Shown here: piece by piece, positions 36,763 to 45,285 of the stretch
Layout: each line of letters begins with the position of its first letter
Numbering within the stretch: position 1 is the first letter of the stretch
Assembly: GCF_046845755.1 (NCBI RefSeq)
Contig: NZ_CP177357.1
Location: forward strand, 930,001 to 994,000
Origin: Rubrivirga sp046845755
GTDB lineage: Bacteria > Bacteroidota > Rhodothermia > Rhodothermales > Rubricoccaceae
Direction: 5' to 3'
Length of the DNA stretch: 64,000 nt
Translations under genes and position numbers: made by a program
The notes under the pieces: model-generated
Databases searched by the model: none
Told to the model about the DNA's origin: nothing
What the model saw: the letters and a program-made list of their open reading frames with translations, nothing else

Positions 36763-38838
36763 GTGCGCGTCCGCACCGTCGCCCTGCTGGCCCCCGCCGC
36801 TCTCGCGCTGGCGTACGCGCTCGCCGCGTGCGGCGGGCCCGAGCCCGTCGCGGCCGCGGACGCCGGCTGGACGTACGTCGGCGACGGGGCCTGCCAGCAG
36901 TGCCACGCCGACCTTGCCGCGTCGTTCGCGCGGACCGGCATGGGCCGCTCGCTCAGCCGCTTCGACCCGGCCACCGCCCCCGAGCGCTTCGGTCCGGACG
37001 GCGCCGGCCCCGTCGTCTGCTCCGACGACGGGTGGTGCTACCAGCCGTTCGTCCGCGGCGACACCTTGTTCCAGCGCGAGACCCGGCCCGACACGCCCGG
37101 TTACGCGCGCGTCGAGGCCGCCGACTACGTGGTCGGGTCGGGCAACGCCACGCGCTCGTACCTGATGGCCGCCGGCGGGGCGCCCGGCGCCGACGCCCAC
37201 GGCGCCTACCTCACCGAGATGCCGCTGACGTGGTACGTCGAGCGCGCGCTCTGGGACCTCAGCCCCGGCTACGACGCGCGCAGCCTGCGCTTCGACCGCC
37301 CGATCACGCTCGACTGCCTGACCTGCCACGACGCGCGGCCGGGCCACGAGCCGAGCCAGAACTTCTTTACCGACGTGCCGCTCGGCATCTCGTGCGAGCG
37401 GTGCCACGGGCCCGGCTCGGCCCACGTCGCCGCCTTCGAGGCGGGCGGCGCGCCGTCGGACTCGCGCATCGTCAACCCCGCGTCGCTGAGCACCGACCTC
37501 CAGCTCGACGTCTGCCAGCAGTGCCACCTCACCGGCGAGACGGTCTACGCCCCGGGCCACGACGCGACGACGTACCGCCCGGGCCGGCCGCTCGCGGCGC
37601 ACCGCGCGGTCTTCGTCTCACAAGCCTCGCTCGACGATCCGGTCCAGTTCGGGATCGCCAGCCACGCCGAGCGCATGATGCGCAGCGCGTGCTTTGTCGA
37701 GAGCGCGGGCACGGGCCGCGAAATGACGTGCACGACCTGCCACGACCCCCACACGCCGACGGCCGAGCTCCCCGCCGACCACTTTAACGCGACGTGCGCG
37801 AGCTGCCACGGCCCGTCGGCCCACCTCGACGCCTGCTCGCGGCCCGAGGCGACGACCGTCGAACTGGCGACCGCGGGCGACTGCGTGAGCTGCCACATGC
37901 GCACGGCGGGCACGTCGGACATCCCGCACGTCTCCTTTACCGACCACTGGATCCGCCGCGACCCGCCGCCCTCGCGAGCCGCGACGTCCACCCAGACCGA
38001 CGTGCGGGGCCCGACCCCGTTCACGCTCGTCGACCTCGCGGGCGACCGCCGGTCCGGGCCCGAGGCCGAGGCCGACCTCGCGGTCGCCACGTTCGCGCTC
38101 TACGAGACGGTCCACCCGCTCCCGGCCTACCTCCCGCGCATCACGCGGCTGGCGCGAGCGGCGCTGGCGGCGGGCGTCGAGCGGACCGACGTGCGCGTCG
38201 CGCTGGGCCGGGCGCTCGCCGAGCGCGACTCGCTGGCGGCGGCGCGCGAGGTGCTGGCGCAAGCGGCCGCGCGCGACCCCGCCTCGGCGTCGGCGGCGCT
38301 GTGGCTGGGCGTCGTCGAGAGCCGGCGCGGGCGGCACCTCGAGGCGGCCGAGGCGCTGCGCGACGCGGTCCGGCTGGCGCCGCGGCTGACCGAGGCCCGC
38401 GTCCGGCTGGGGACGGCGCTGCTCGACGCGGGGCGCGCGCGCGATGCGGCCGGGGTGCTCGCCGAGGCGGTCGCCCAGGACCCGCTCCGCCACGCCGACG
38501 CCTGGAACGCGCTCGGGCTGGCGCACCTCGGGCTCGGGGCCACCGCCGACGCCGTGTCGGCGCTGCGCCGGGCCGTCGCGCTCGACCCCCGCCTCGCGGT
38601 CGCCCGCGCCAACCTCGGCGCGGCGCTGTTGGCGGCCGGCGACCCCGGGGCCGCGCGCGCCCAACTGGAGGCGGCGTTGCGCATCGACCCCGACGAGCGT
38701 TCGGCGCTGGGCAACCTGGGCGTCGCCCTCGGCCGACTGGGCCAGACCGCGGAGGCCCGCGAGGCGCTCGAACGACTCCTTCGCCTCGACCCGACCGACG
38801 CCCGCGCCCGCGCCGCGCTCGCTGCGCTGCCCCGCTGA
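36763..38838 (+). CDS. Heptahaem c-type cytochrome with TPR domain, lipoprotein
   Basis: A 691-residue outer-envelope lipoprotein from GTG 36763 with a lipobox (YALAAC, Cys near residue 24). Seven CxxCH haem sites follow in the first 390 residues (CQQCH, CLTCH, CERCH, CQQCH, CTTCH, CASCH, CVSCH), after which about 250 residues form TPR repeats of the A-x-x-x-L-G-x-x-L type (for example AWNALGLAHLGLGATADAV). Cytochrome-TPR fusions of this kind occur in tetrahaem/octahaem families related to nitrite reductase scaffolds. The TPR half probably binds a partner. The longer upstream frame is Arg-rich and rejected. A haem lipoprotein follows directly. Confidence 0.88.
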   Translation: MRVRTVALLAPAALALAYALAACGGPEPVAAADAGWTYVGDGACQQCHADLAASFARTGMGRSLSRFDPATAPERFGPDGAGPVVCSDDGWCYQPFVRGDTLFQRETRPDTPGYARVEAADYVVGSGNATRSYLMAAGGAPGADAHGAYLTEMPLTWYVERALWDLSPGYDARSLRFDRPITLDCLTCHDARPGHEPSQNFFTDVPLGISCERCHGPGSAHVAAFEAGGAPSDSRIVNPASLSTDLQLDVCQQCHLTGETVYAPGHDATTYRPGRPLAAHRAVFVSQASLDDPVQFGIASHAERMMRSACFVESAGTGREMTCTTCHDPHTPTAELPADHFNATCASCHGPSAHLDACSRPEATTVELATAGDCVSCHMRTAGTSDIPHVSFTDHWIRRDPPPSRAATSTQTDVRGPTPFTLVDLAGDRRSGPEAEADLAVATFALYETVHPLPAYLPRITRLARAALAAGVERTDVRVALGRALAERDSLAAAREVLAQAAARDPASASAALWLGVVESRRGRHLEAAEALRDAVRLAPRLTEARVRLGTALLDAGRARDAAGVLAEAVAQDPLRHADAWNALGLAHLGLGATADAVSALRRAVALDPRLAVARANLGAALLAAGDPGAARAQLEAALRIDPDERSALGNLGVALGRLGQTAEAREALERLLRLDPTDARARAALAALPR

Positions 38839-38894
38839 GGTTGACGGCGGATTCGGCAGGGAGGGGGGCGCCCGTGTGGCGATCGGGGCGTGCG

Positions 38895-38901
38895 CATCTT
38901 G
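38895..38901 (+). promoter_or_regulatory. Weak candidate promoter element before the haem/EF-hand lipoprotein
   Basis: CATCTTG, one mismatch from the recurrent TATCTTG form, 26 bp before the ATG. Confidence 0.25.
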
Positions 38902-38927
38902 GCGCCCGCCGTCTCCCCGCCAGTCGA

Positions 38928-39881
38928 ATGTTCCGCCCCCTCGTTCTCGCCGTGCTCGCGGCCGTTCTCGCCGCCTGCGGCGGCGGTGGCCCCGTCGACG
39001 TGGCGACCGCCGACGCGGCCCCGCTCCGGCTCGACCGCGACGCCCCGGAAAAACTGCTCCGCTCCGTGCTCGGCCCCTATGCCGGCGGCGACCCGTTCGC
39101 CTCCGGTCTCGTGGCCGGCGACGGCGACGACCTCACGCTCGCGCTCGACCGACTCCCCGCCGCCGCGCGCGCGGCCCTCGTCGACGCGAACGGCGACGGC
39201 GTCATCGACTGGGACGAGCTCGCGGCGATGCTGGAGGCGACGTATGGCGCGGCGACCGGCGTCCCGGCCACGCTCGCGGGCGTCCGACAGCAGGCCGACT
39301 ACCTCGGCGGCGAGCCCGACTGGTTCACCGTCAACACCGACGGCGTGATGACGGCGGCGCGGCGGCGGATCCACGTGCCCGTCGCGGCGCTGCGGGCGGC
39401 GATGGAGACCGCGGCCAGTGGGGGAGAGCTCGTGTACCCGGCCGAGACCTGGATCGTCGGCGAGCACCTCGTCGACGGGGCCGTCGTGGAGACGACCGCC
39501 AAGCGCAAGCGGGCCGACGGGTTCTGGGACTTCGCCGTCTACGACGCTGACGGCCGCCTCGCGCCCGCGACGCAGACCGAGCCCCGCGCGCTCCGCGTGC
39601 CGACGCAGTGCACGGGCTGCCACCTCGGCGAGCGCCGCTTCGAGCCTGAAAAGAGCTTCCCCGGCCACGCCTCCGACGGCCCCTTCGGCCCGCGCGCCAT
39701 CCACGTCCCCGAGGCGTGGCGGAGCGCCGACGCCACGCGCCGTTTCGACGAGCACGCGAGGCGTGCCGACGGCGTGCTCGGCCTCTACGCGACGCTCTAC
39801 GCCGGCCGGCTCATGGCCGAGCGCGAGCGCGGCCCGCTCGCCCCGGACGACGCTGCGCTCCTCGACCGCCTGGGGCTCTGA
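38928..39881 (+). CDS. Lipoprotein with an EF-hand-like loop and one c-type haem site
   Basis: A 317-residue lipoprotein with a lipobox (VLAAC, Cys at 17). DANGDGVIDWDEL near residue 86 is a canonical 12-residue Ca2+-binding EF-hand loop. A single CxxCH (CTGCH near residue 228) lies in the C-terminal half, in a setting resembling cytochrome P460-type haem pockets, followed by a helical tail. It sits 89 bp after the heptahaem gene on the same strand, so both may serve the same extracytoplasmic electron route. The family was not recognised with certainty. The ATG at 38928 starts the signal peptide. Confidence 0.75.
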   Translation: MFRPLVLAVLAAVLAACGGGGPVDVATADAAPLRLDRDAPEKLLRSVLGPYAGGDPFASGLVAGDGDDLTLALDRLPAAARAALVDANGDGVIDWDELAAMLEATYGAATGVPATLAGVRQQADYLGGEPDWFTVNTDGVMTAARRRIHVPVAALRAAMETAASGGELVYPAETWIVGEHLVDGAVVETTAKRKRADGFWDFAVYDADGRLAPATQTEPRALRVPTQCTGCHLGERRFEPEKSFPGHASDGPFGPRAIHVPEAWRSADATRRFDEHARRADGVLGLYATLYAGRLMAERERGPLAPDDAALLDRLGL

Positions 39882-39948
39882 CCCGCCGCCCAGCGCGGGG
39901 CGATCTTTCCCGACCCGCACCGCGACGACACCTCCGACCCCCCGCCCG

Positions 39949-40317
39949 ATGCCCACCCTCTCGACGGTCCGCCTGGTCAACGCCGTCTTCTACGCGCACC
40001 ATGGGGTGATGGAGGAAGAGCACCGGATCGGCGGTCGCTACGAGGTCGACGTGGCGATGTCGCTCGACGTGCGGGAGGCGGCGGCGACCGACGACCTGAC
40101 GAAGACCGTCGACTACGAGCGCGTCTACGCCTTGGTCCGCGAGGTGGTGACGGGCAACTCGTCGTTCCTCATCGAGCGCGTCGCGTGGCGGATCGCGGAG
40201 GCGGTCGGCGAGGCGTACCCGGCCGTCGCCGAGGTCGAGGTGACCGTCCGCAAGCCGAACCCGCCGGTCGGCGGGCCGTGCGACCGGGCCGAGGTCGTGG
40301 TCCGCCACACCCCGTGA
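39949..40317 (+). CDS. folB: Dihydroneopterin aldolase
   Basis: Converts 7,8-dihydroneopterin to 6-hydroxymethyl-dihydropterin and glycolaldehyde in folate synthesis. The 122-residue protein is of normal length with the typical start (VRLVNAVFYAHHGVMEEE), the catalytic Glu of this motif, the TVDY motif near residue 45 and the KPNPP lysine near 100. Start ATG 39949 lies about 40 bp after a GATCTTT promoter-like box (39902-39908). The stop overlaps the GTG of folK by four bases, so both are translated together. Confidence 0.95.
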   Translation: MPTLSTVRLVNAVFYAHHGVMEEEHRIGGRYEVDVAMSLDVREAAATDDLTKTVDYERVYALVREVVTGNSSFLIERVAWRIAEAVGEAYPAVAEVEVTVRKPNPPVGGPCDRAEVVVRHTP

Positions 40318-40820
40318 GACGCGCCTACGTCGGGCTCGGCGCGAACGTGGGCGACCGGCTGGCGGCGCTCCAGGGTGCCGTCGCGGCGCTCGACGCCCGG
40401 GCCGACACCGACGTCGTCGCGCGGAGCGAGGTGTACGAGACCGAGGCGCTCGTCCGGCCCGGCGCCGCGGCCCAGCCCGACCATCTCAACGCGGCCGTCG
40501 CCCTCGACACGACGCTCCGCCCGAGCGCGCTGTTGCGCGTGCTCCACGCCGTCGAGCGCGCCGCCGGGCGCCGGCCGGACGCCCCGCGCTGGGCGCCGCG
40601 CCCGCTCGACCTCGACCTCGTCCTCTACGGCGACTGCCGCGTCGACCGGCCCGGCTTGCACCTCCCGCACCCCGGGCTCGCGACCCGCCGCTTCGTGCTC
40701 GCGCCGCTCGCCGACATCGCCGCCGGCCGCCCGGTCCCCGGCCTCGACCGCACGGTCGCCGACCTGCTGGCGGCGTGCGAGGACGGGCTTCGTCTGGAAC
40801 GGACGGATTTCCGGCTGTGA
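40314..40820 (+). CDS. folK: 2-amino-4-hydroxy-6-hydroxymethyldihydropteridine pyrophosphokinase
   Basis: Transfers pyrophosphate from ATP to 6-hydroxymethyl-dihydropterin, the step after FolB. The 168-residue protein begins at GTG 40314, overlapping the folB stop (GTGA). It has the expected GLGANVGDR start, a central segment with RWAPRPLDLDLVLYG (the family signature with two metal-binding Asp residues) and the HPGLATRRFVLAPLADI ending. Length is normal. The folB-folK pair is common in Bacteroidota; no folP lies next to it here. Confidence 0.96.
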   Translation: MRRAYVGLGANVGDRLAALQGAVAALDARADTDVVARSEVYETEALVRPGAAAQPDHLNAAVALDTTLRPSALLRVLHAVERAAGRRPDAPRWAPRPLDLDLVLYGDCRVDRPGLHLPHPGLATRRFVLAPLADIAAGRPVPGLDRTVADLLAACEDGLRLERTDFRL

Positions 40821-40892
40821 CGGCCCGGCGTCACCCGTAGAGCCCTACGCTGGTATCGGGCGGCGCGATCTTTCGGCCCCCCACCTGAGCCC

Positions 40893-41564
40893 ATGTCTGC
40901 CCCGACGATCCCCGCCCATCTCGCCTACGTCGCCGTCGAGGGCGTCATCGGCGCCGGAAAGACGACGCTCGCCCGCATGCTCGCCGAGCGCGTCGGCGGC
41001 AAGCTGGTGCAGGAGGAGTTCGAGGAGAACCCGTTCCTGGGCTCGTTCTACCAGGACCGCGACCGCTGGGCGCTCCAGACGCAGCTCGCGTTCCTCGCCA
41101 GCCGCTTTAAGCAGCAGAAGGCGCTCGCGGCGCGCGACCTGTTCGTCGACCACGTCGTCGCGGACTACACGTTCGACAAGGACCGCATCTTCGCGCACGT
41201 GACGCTCGACGGCGACGAGGTCCGCCTGTACGAGACGCTGTACGGCATCATGGAGCCGTCGGCGCCGATCCCGGACCTGGTCGTCTACCTCCGCTCGTCG
41301 GTCGACCGGCTGCTCCACAACGTCGCGCTGCGGGGCCGGAGCTACGAGTCGGGCATGGAGCGGGCGTACCTCGCAGAGCTGGCGGAGGCCTACGACCGCT
41401 ACTTTTTCCACTACTCGAAAAGCCCGCTGCTGATCGTCGACGCCTCGCGCATCGACTTCGTCAACCAGCCCGGCACGTTCGACGAGCTCGTCCGCCAGAT
41501 CGCCAGCGTCAAGGGCGGCACGGCGTACTTCAACCCGCCCCAGACGATGCAGCTGGCGTTCTGA
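40893..41564 (+). CDS. Deoxynucleoside kinase
   Basis: A 223-residue member of the dNK/TK2 family that phosphorylates deoxynucleosides (commonly dG or dA) for nucleotide salvage. The P-loop is EGVIGAGKTT near residue 16; an Arg/Asp-rich lid and ERR-like catalytic motif appear as DRDRWALQTQLAF near 50; LYETLYGIMEP near 110 and VVYLRSSVDRLLHNVALRGR near 130 match the substrate and lid regions. Length is normal. It is preceded by GATCTTT (40867-40873), a near copy of the candidate promoter motif. Exact base preference is not decidable. Confidence 0.88.
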   Translation: MSAPTIPAHLAYVAVEGVIGAGKTTLARMLAERVGGKLVQEEFEENPFLGSFYQDRDRWALQTQLAFLASRFKQQKALAARDLFVDHVVADYTFDKDRIFAHVTLDGDEVRLYETLYGIMEPSAPIPDLVVYLRSSVDRLLHNVALRGRSYESGMERAYLAELAEAYDRYFFHYSKSPLLIVDASRIDFVNQPGTFDELVRQIASVKGGTAYFNPPQTMQLAF

Positions 41565-41649
41565 GGAGTGAGGGAAGAGGAGTGAGGATCGAGTGGACGC
41601 TTCGGGCGGGCCTCACTTCTCGCTCCTCACCCCTCGTTCCTATCACTCC
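41565..41649. repeat. Purine-rich / pyrimidine-rich inverted intergenic repeat
   Basis: Two GGAGTGAGG-type copies (41565-41588) are followed by the complementary CCTCA-rich half (41611-41649), an imperfect hairpin between convergent dNK and tonB that extends over the end of tonB. Similar arrays lie at 45942, 53159 and 60242. Confidence 0.5.
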
Positions 41650-42398
41650 GGCGGGTCGAGGGAGACGGTGATGAAGGCGAAGGCGCGGACGCGCTCGCCG
41701 CCGTCCCGGGCGGGGCGGAAGACGTGGCGCCGGGCGGCGTCGAGAATCGCGGCCTCGAAGACGTCCGGGAACGCGTCGACCGACTCCTCTCTCCCCCGGC
41801 GGAACGTCGTCCGCTCGACGATCTCGGCGTCGGTGACGCGGCCGCCCTGGCTGACGAGAACCTTGACGCGGGCGCGGCCTCTAAAATCCGAGTCGGCGCC
41901 GCGGGGGTAGACGGGCAGGGCCTGCCCGCTGAGCGTCGGGCTCCGGTCCGGGCGCTCGACGATGCGGTCCGAGGCGGGGGCGGGGCCGGAGGGCGCGGGC
42001 GGCGGCGGCGCGGGCGGGGCCGGCGGTCCGGGCGGGGCGGGGGTTGAGGGGCGCCGCGTGGGCACCGGCGTCGGCGGGGGCGGGATGTCGAGGTCGCGGA
42101 CGATCTCCTCGACCACGCGCTCGTCGGGCACCTCGACCGGCGGCAGGCGCGACTCGACCGGGAGCGGCGGCGGGGCCGGCGGGAGGTTGTCGGGCGGGGG
42201 CGGCTGGCGTGTCGGCTCGATCATCTCCATCACCACCATCTCGCGCTCGGGGAGCTCGTTGGGCAGCTCGGGCGCCAAGTCGACCGACGGCCACCACAGC
42301 AGCGCGGCGTTGACGAGCGCCAGGCTCACCGCGAGCGCGGCCAGCGCCCGGGTCGGGGCGTGGCGGTCGCGGGCGGAGGGGGGCGTCGGGGCGGGCAC
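41643..42398 (-). CDS. tonB: Energy-transducing protein TonB
   Basis: A 251-residue protein with an N-terminal membrane helix (LAALAVSLALVNAALLWW), a long Pro/Val/Glu-rich linker (residues 50-150) that spans the periplasm, and a C-terminal TonB domain with the YPR-like YPRGAD, RVKVLVSQGGRV and the terminal VFRPARDGG-x-x-x-R pattern. It transmits proton-motive energy from ExbB-ExbD to outer-membrane receptors. It stands alone; exbB-exbD are about 17 kb away at 24767-25898. On the minus strand a TATCCTC box (42420-42426) lies 21 bp upstream. Confidence 0.93.
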   Translation of the reverse strand: MPAPTPPSARDRHAPTRALAALAVSLALVNAALLWWPSVDLAPELPNELPEREMVVMEMIEPTRQPPPPDNLPPAPPPLPVESRLPPVEVPDERVVEEIVRDLDIPPPPTPVPTRRPSTPAPPGPPAPPAPPPPAPSGPAPASDRIVERPDRSPTLSGQALPVYPRGADSDFRGRARVKVLVSQGGRVTDAEIVERTTFRRGREESVDAFPDVFEAAILDAARRHVFRPARDGGERVRAFAFITVSLDPPE

Positions 42399-42472
42399 GG
42401 GGACGGAACGGGCGACGGCGAGGATACGCGCCCGTTCCGCCCCGCCCCAAGCCCTCCCCTACGCGCGGGGAC

Positions 42473-43945
42473 CTACTCCGTGTACGGGTCCGCGCAGATC
42501 AGCCGCATCCCGCTGGCCCCGTCGGCGGTGCCGCCAAGGAGATCGCTCGACGGCGTGAAGTCCAGCTCGACCCCGACGGCGACCTCGCCCGACGGGCAGG
42601 TCCGCTCGGGCCGCCAGTCGTGGCAGTTGGTCCGCTCGAACTCCTCGCCACTGAGCGAGGAGTCCGAGGTGACCCGGCCGTCCTCGTCGATGTGCGCGCC
42701 GGACAGGCGGATGCCCTTGATGCGGTCGTCGTCGCGGTTGACGCAGGCCTCGACGGCGTTGACGGCCCGGATGTCGCCGATCTCTGCGTCCGGGATGTAC
42801 GTGATGGAGGCCACCTCGACACCAGGGAGCAGGCGCCCAGACGGGTCGGTCCAGGCGACCGCGCCGCACCGGCTCGCTTCCGTGGAGAAGTGGCCCTGGC
42901 GGACATCCGCGTCGTTGTTGCGGTACCAGAAAAAGAGGAACGCGCACGGGACGTCGCTTTCTTCCTGGACGTACATCCCCAGCAGAACGGCCCCGTTTCC
43001 GGGCCTGCGCGTCTCGGGAAGGCTGGTGCCGCTGTGCCCGGAGGTGGCGGTCTCGCTCAACGCGTCGCCGTCGTAGTACAGGCCGGTCGGGTTTGGCGAG
43101 GCCGAGGGCTCGTCGCTGTTCGGCCTCGCGACCGGCTCGTCGTCGTCGTCGGTCCCCACGGGCCCCGGGAGGTCCGGCGCGGGGCGCTCGAAGGTGCCGG
43201 GGGCGTGGCGCCCGCCCTCGTCCGGGACGGGGGAGAGGTCCGGCCGGCCGGGGCGGCTATCGCGGGGCCCGGGCGTCGGGTCGGCCCCGGGCTCGAAGCC
43301 GCCGCCGCCGACCGTCCCGCCCGCGGTGGCTCGCCCTCCGCCCCCCTGGCCGGGCCCCACGGCGTCGCTCGGGTCGGCGGGCGGCGCAGCGGCGGCTCCG
43401 CCCTGTTGCTCGCGGTAGCGGCGCATGGCGCGGCGATAGCAGTCGAGGGTGTCGTCGCACCGCTCGACCATCTCGGCCTGCACGTCGGGCGGGAGCGCGG
43501 CGAAGGCTTGCGCCAGCCGCGGCGGCATCGCGAACGGGACCTCGACGGCGGGCGGGGCGAACCCGATCGAGCCCCCGTGCGGTTGTGACCCCGCTGACAG
43601 GCGGGGCGACCCGGCGGCGTCCTCGTCGGGCTGGCCCCCGACCGGTCGGATCCGGTCGCCCGGGCGGGGGGCGCCCACGACGCCCACGGGCGACTCGCGG
43701 TCGGCGTCGCGGCTGGCCTGTTGGCGGTAGCGGCGCATGGCGTCGCGGTAGCAGCGGAGCGTCTCGCCGCACTCGTCGATGAGAGCGCGCTGGACGTCCG
43801 GGGGGAGCGCTTCGAAGGCCTCCTTGGCACGGGGCGGGAGGTCGGCGGGCGAGCCGGCGGGGCCACCGGCACGGCCCTGAGCGGCGGCGGCGGGGGCCAG
43901 GAGGACGAGCGCGAAGCTGAGGGTGGCGAGGCGTCGGAGCAGCAT
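42473..43945 (-). CDS. Exported protein with a duplicated Cys-containing motif, unknown function
   Basis: A 490-residue exported protein with a signal peptide (1-22, ending AAAQ). Two copies of a 40-residue unit appear near residues 36-76 and 139-180, each containing ALPPDVQ, then C-x3-TL-x-CYR and AMRRYR. Between and after them is a low-complexity Pro/Gly/Asp region. Residues 300-490 form a separate Cys-containing domain (LFFWYRNNDADVR, then NCHDW), possibly an extracellular beta domain. No family is recognised. The gene faces carA head to head, 239 bp from its start. Confidence 0.72.
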   Translation of the reverse strand: MLLRRLATLSFALVLLAPAAAAQGRAGGPAGSPADLPPRAKEAFEALPPDVQRALIDECGETLRCYRDAMRRYRQQASRDADRESPVGVVGAPRPGDRIRPVGGQPDEDAAGSPRLSAGSQPHGGSIGFAPPAVEVPFAMPPRLAQAFAALPPDVQAEMVERCDDTLDCYRRAMRRYREQQGGAAAAPPADPSDAVGPGQGGGGRATAGGTVGGGGFEPGADPTPGPRDSRPGRPDLSPVPDEGGRHAPGTFERPAPDLPGPVGTDDDDEPVARPNSDEPSASPNPTGLYYDGDALSETATSGHSGTSLPETRRPGNGAVLLGMYVQEESDVPCAFLFFWYRNNDADVRQGHFSTEASRCGAVAWTDPSGRLLPGVEVASITYIPDAEIGDIRAVNAVEACVNRDDDRIKGIRLSGAHIDEDGRVTSDSSLSGEEFERTNCHDWRPERTCPSGEVAVGVELDFTPSSDLLGGTADGASGMRLICADPYTE

Positions 43946-44058
43946 GACAGGAGGGAGGAGGCCGCTCGGTCGTGCGTCGCCGACGCGGGGGAGGGGTCAC
44001 CTCCGGTGAAGAACCGCTGAGCCCCGGGGACGCCTTGCCCCCGTTCCTCGGGGGGCGG

Positions 44059-44065
44059 TACCTTG
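44059..44065 (+). promoter_or_regulatory. Candidate promoter element of carA
   Basis: TACCTTG, a copy of the recurrent TAnnTT(G/C) motif, 119 bp before the carA ATG, leaving a leader of about 110 bases that contains the terminator at 44143. Confidence 0.35.
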
Positions 44066-44142
44066 GCCGGAGCCAATGGCCGCCATGCCTTTCGTCAGCA
44101 TTCCACCCGTTTCGCCTTCCTCTGAGCGGCCCCCGCGCCGTT

Positions 44143-44172
44143 AAGCCTTCCGTTTTTCGGGAGGCTTTTTTT
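44143..44172 (+). terminator. Terminator-like hairpin in the carA leader (attenuator candidate)
   Basis: AAGCCTTCCG pairs over ten positions (one G-T) with CGGGAGGCTT around a five-T loop; T-run continues to 44172. It ends 12 bp before the carA ATG. The gene upstream is divergent, so nothing on this strand needs terminating except the carA leader, which suggests transcription attenuation. Confidence 0.75.
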
Positions 44173-44184
44173 ATACCCAGCACG

Positions 44185-45285
44185 ATGACCGAGACCCCTG
44201 CCAAGCTGGCCCTTGAAGACGGCACCGTCGTCACCGGCGTCGCCGTCGGCGCGCCCGGCGAGACGACCGGCGAGCTGTGCTTCAACACCTCGATGACGGG
44301 GTACCAGGAGATCCTGACCGACCCGAGCTACGCCGGGCAGGTGATGCTGATGACGTACCCCCACATCGGCAACTACGGCGCCTTCGAGGCGGCGACGGAG
44401 GCCGACCGCCCGCACGTCGCGGGCTTGGTCGTCCGGAGCTTTTCGCGCGACCCCTCGAACCACGCCGCCGAGGAGACGCTCGACGCCTACATGGCGCGCC
44501 ACGGGCTCGTCGGCATCTCGGGCGTCGACACGCGCCGGCTGGTCCGCCACATCCGCCAGGCGGGTGTGATGAACTGCGTGATCTCGTCGGTCGACCTCGA
44601 CGACGCCTCGCTGGTGGCCAAGGCGCAGGGCGTGCCGAGCATGGCCGGGCTGGAGCTCGCCAGCGGCGTCACCACGGGCCAGGCGTACGACTTCAGCGAG
44701 ACGGGCGACCGCCGCGTCGCCGTCTACGACTACGGCGTCAAGCGCAACATCCTGCGGTCGTTCGCGCACCTCGGCTGCCGCGTCCGCGTCTTCCCCGGTG
44801 ACACGCCGTTCGCGGAGGTGCTGGCGTGGAAGCCCGACGGCGTGTTCTTCTCGAACGGGCCCGGCGACCCCCGAGCAATGCCCGAGGCGGTCGAGACGGC
44901 GCGCGCGGCCATCGACTCCGGCCTGCCGATCTTCGGGATCTGCCTCGGCCACCAGCTGCTGGCGCTCGCAGAGGGGCTCGAGGTCTACAAGATGAAGGTG
45001 GGCCACCGGGGCGCCAACCACCCCGTCCTCAACCTGACGACGGGCCACGTCGAGATCTCGACCCAGAACCACGGGTTCGCGGTCCGCGAAGAGGGGCTGG
45101 CGGGGGTCGCGCGCGTCGACCACCGCAACCTCAACGACCAGACGGTCGAGGGCCTGCAGTACGACCGGTTCCGGGGGTTCTCCGTCCAGTACCACCCCGA
45201 GGCGTGCCCCGGCCCGCACGACAGCCGCTACCTCTTCGACCAGTTTCTCGGCCTGATGGACGGGGCGACCGCCGAGGCGGCGTGA
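44185..45285 (+). CDS. carA: Carbamoyl-phosphate synthase, small (glutaminase) subunit
   Basis: Hydrolyses glutamine and passes ammonia to CarB for carbamoyl phosphate, needed for pyrimidines and arginine. The 366-residue protein has the N-terminal CPSase small domain and a C-terminal class I glutamine amidotransferase with the catalytic Cys in GICLGHQLLALA (near residue 252) and the His-Pro-Glu triad ending YHPEACPGP (near 337). The ATG at 44185 was chosen because the upstream frame continues through the leader hairpin. The stop and the next ATG share one base. Regulation may be through the leader terminator. Confidence 0.97.
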   Translation: MTETPAKLALEDGTVVTGVAVGAPGETTGELCFNTSMTGYQEILTDPSYAGQVMLMTYPHIGNYGAFEAATEADRPHVAGLVVRSFSRDPSNHAAEETLDAYMARHGLVGISGVDTRRLVRHIRQAGVMNCVISSVDLDDASLVAKAQGVPSMAGLELASGVTTGQAYDFSETGDRRVAVYDYGVKRNILRSFAHLGCRVRVFPGDTPFAEVLAWKPDGVFFSNGPGDPRAMPEAVETARAAIDSGLPIFGICLGHQLLALAEGLEVYKMKVGHRGANHPVLNLTTGHVEISTQNHGFAVREEGLAGVARVDHRNLNDQTVEGLQYDRFRGFSVQYHPEACPGPHDSRYLFDQFLGLMDGATAEAA

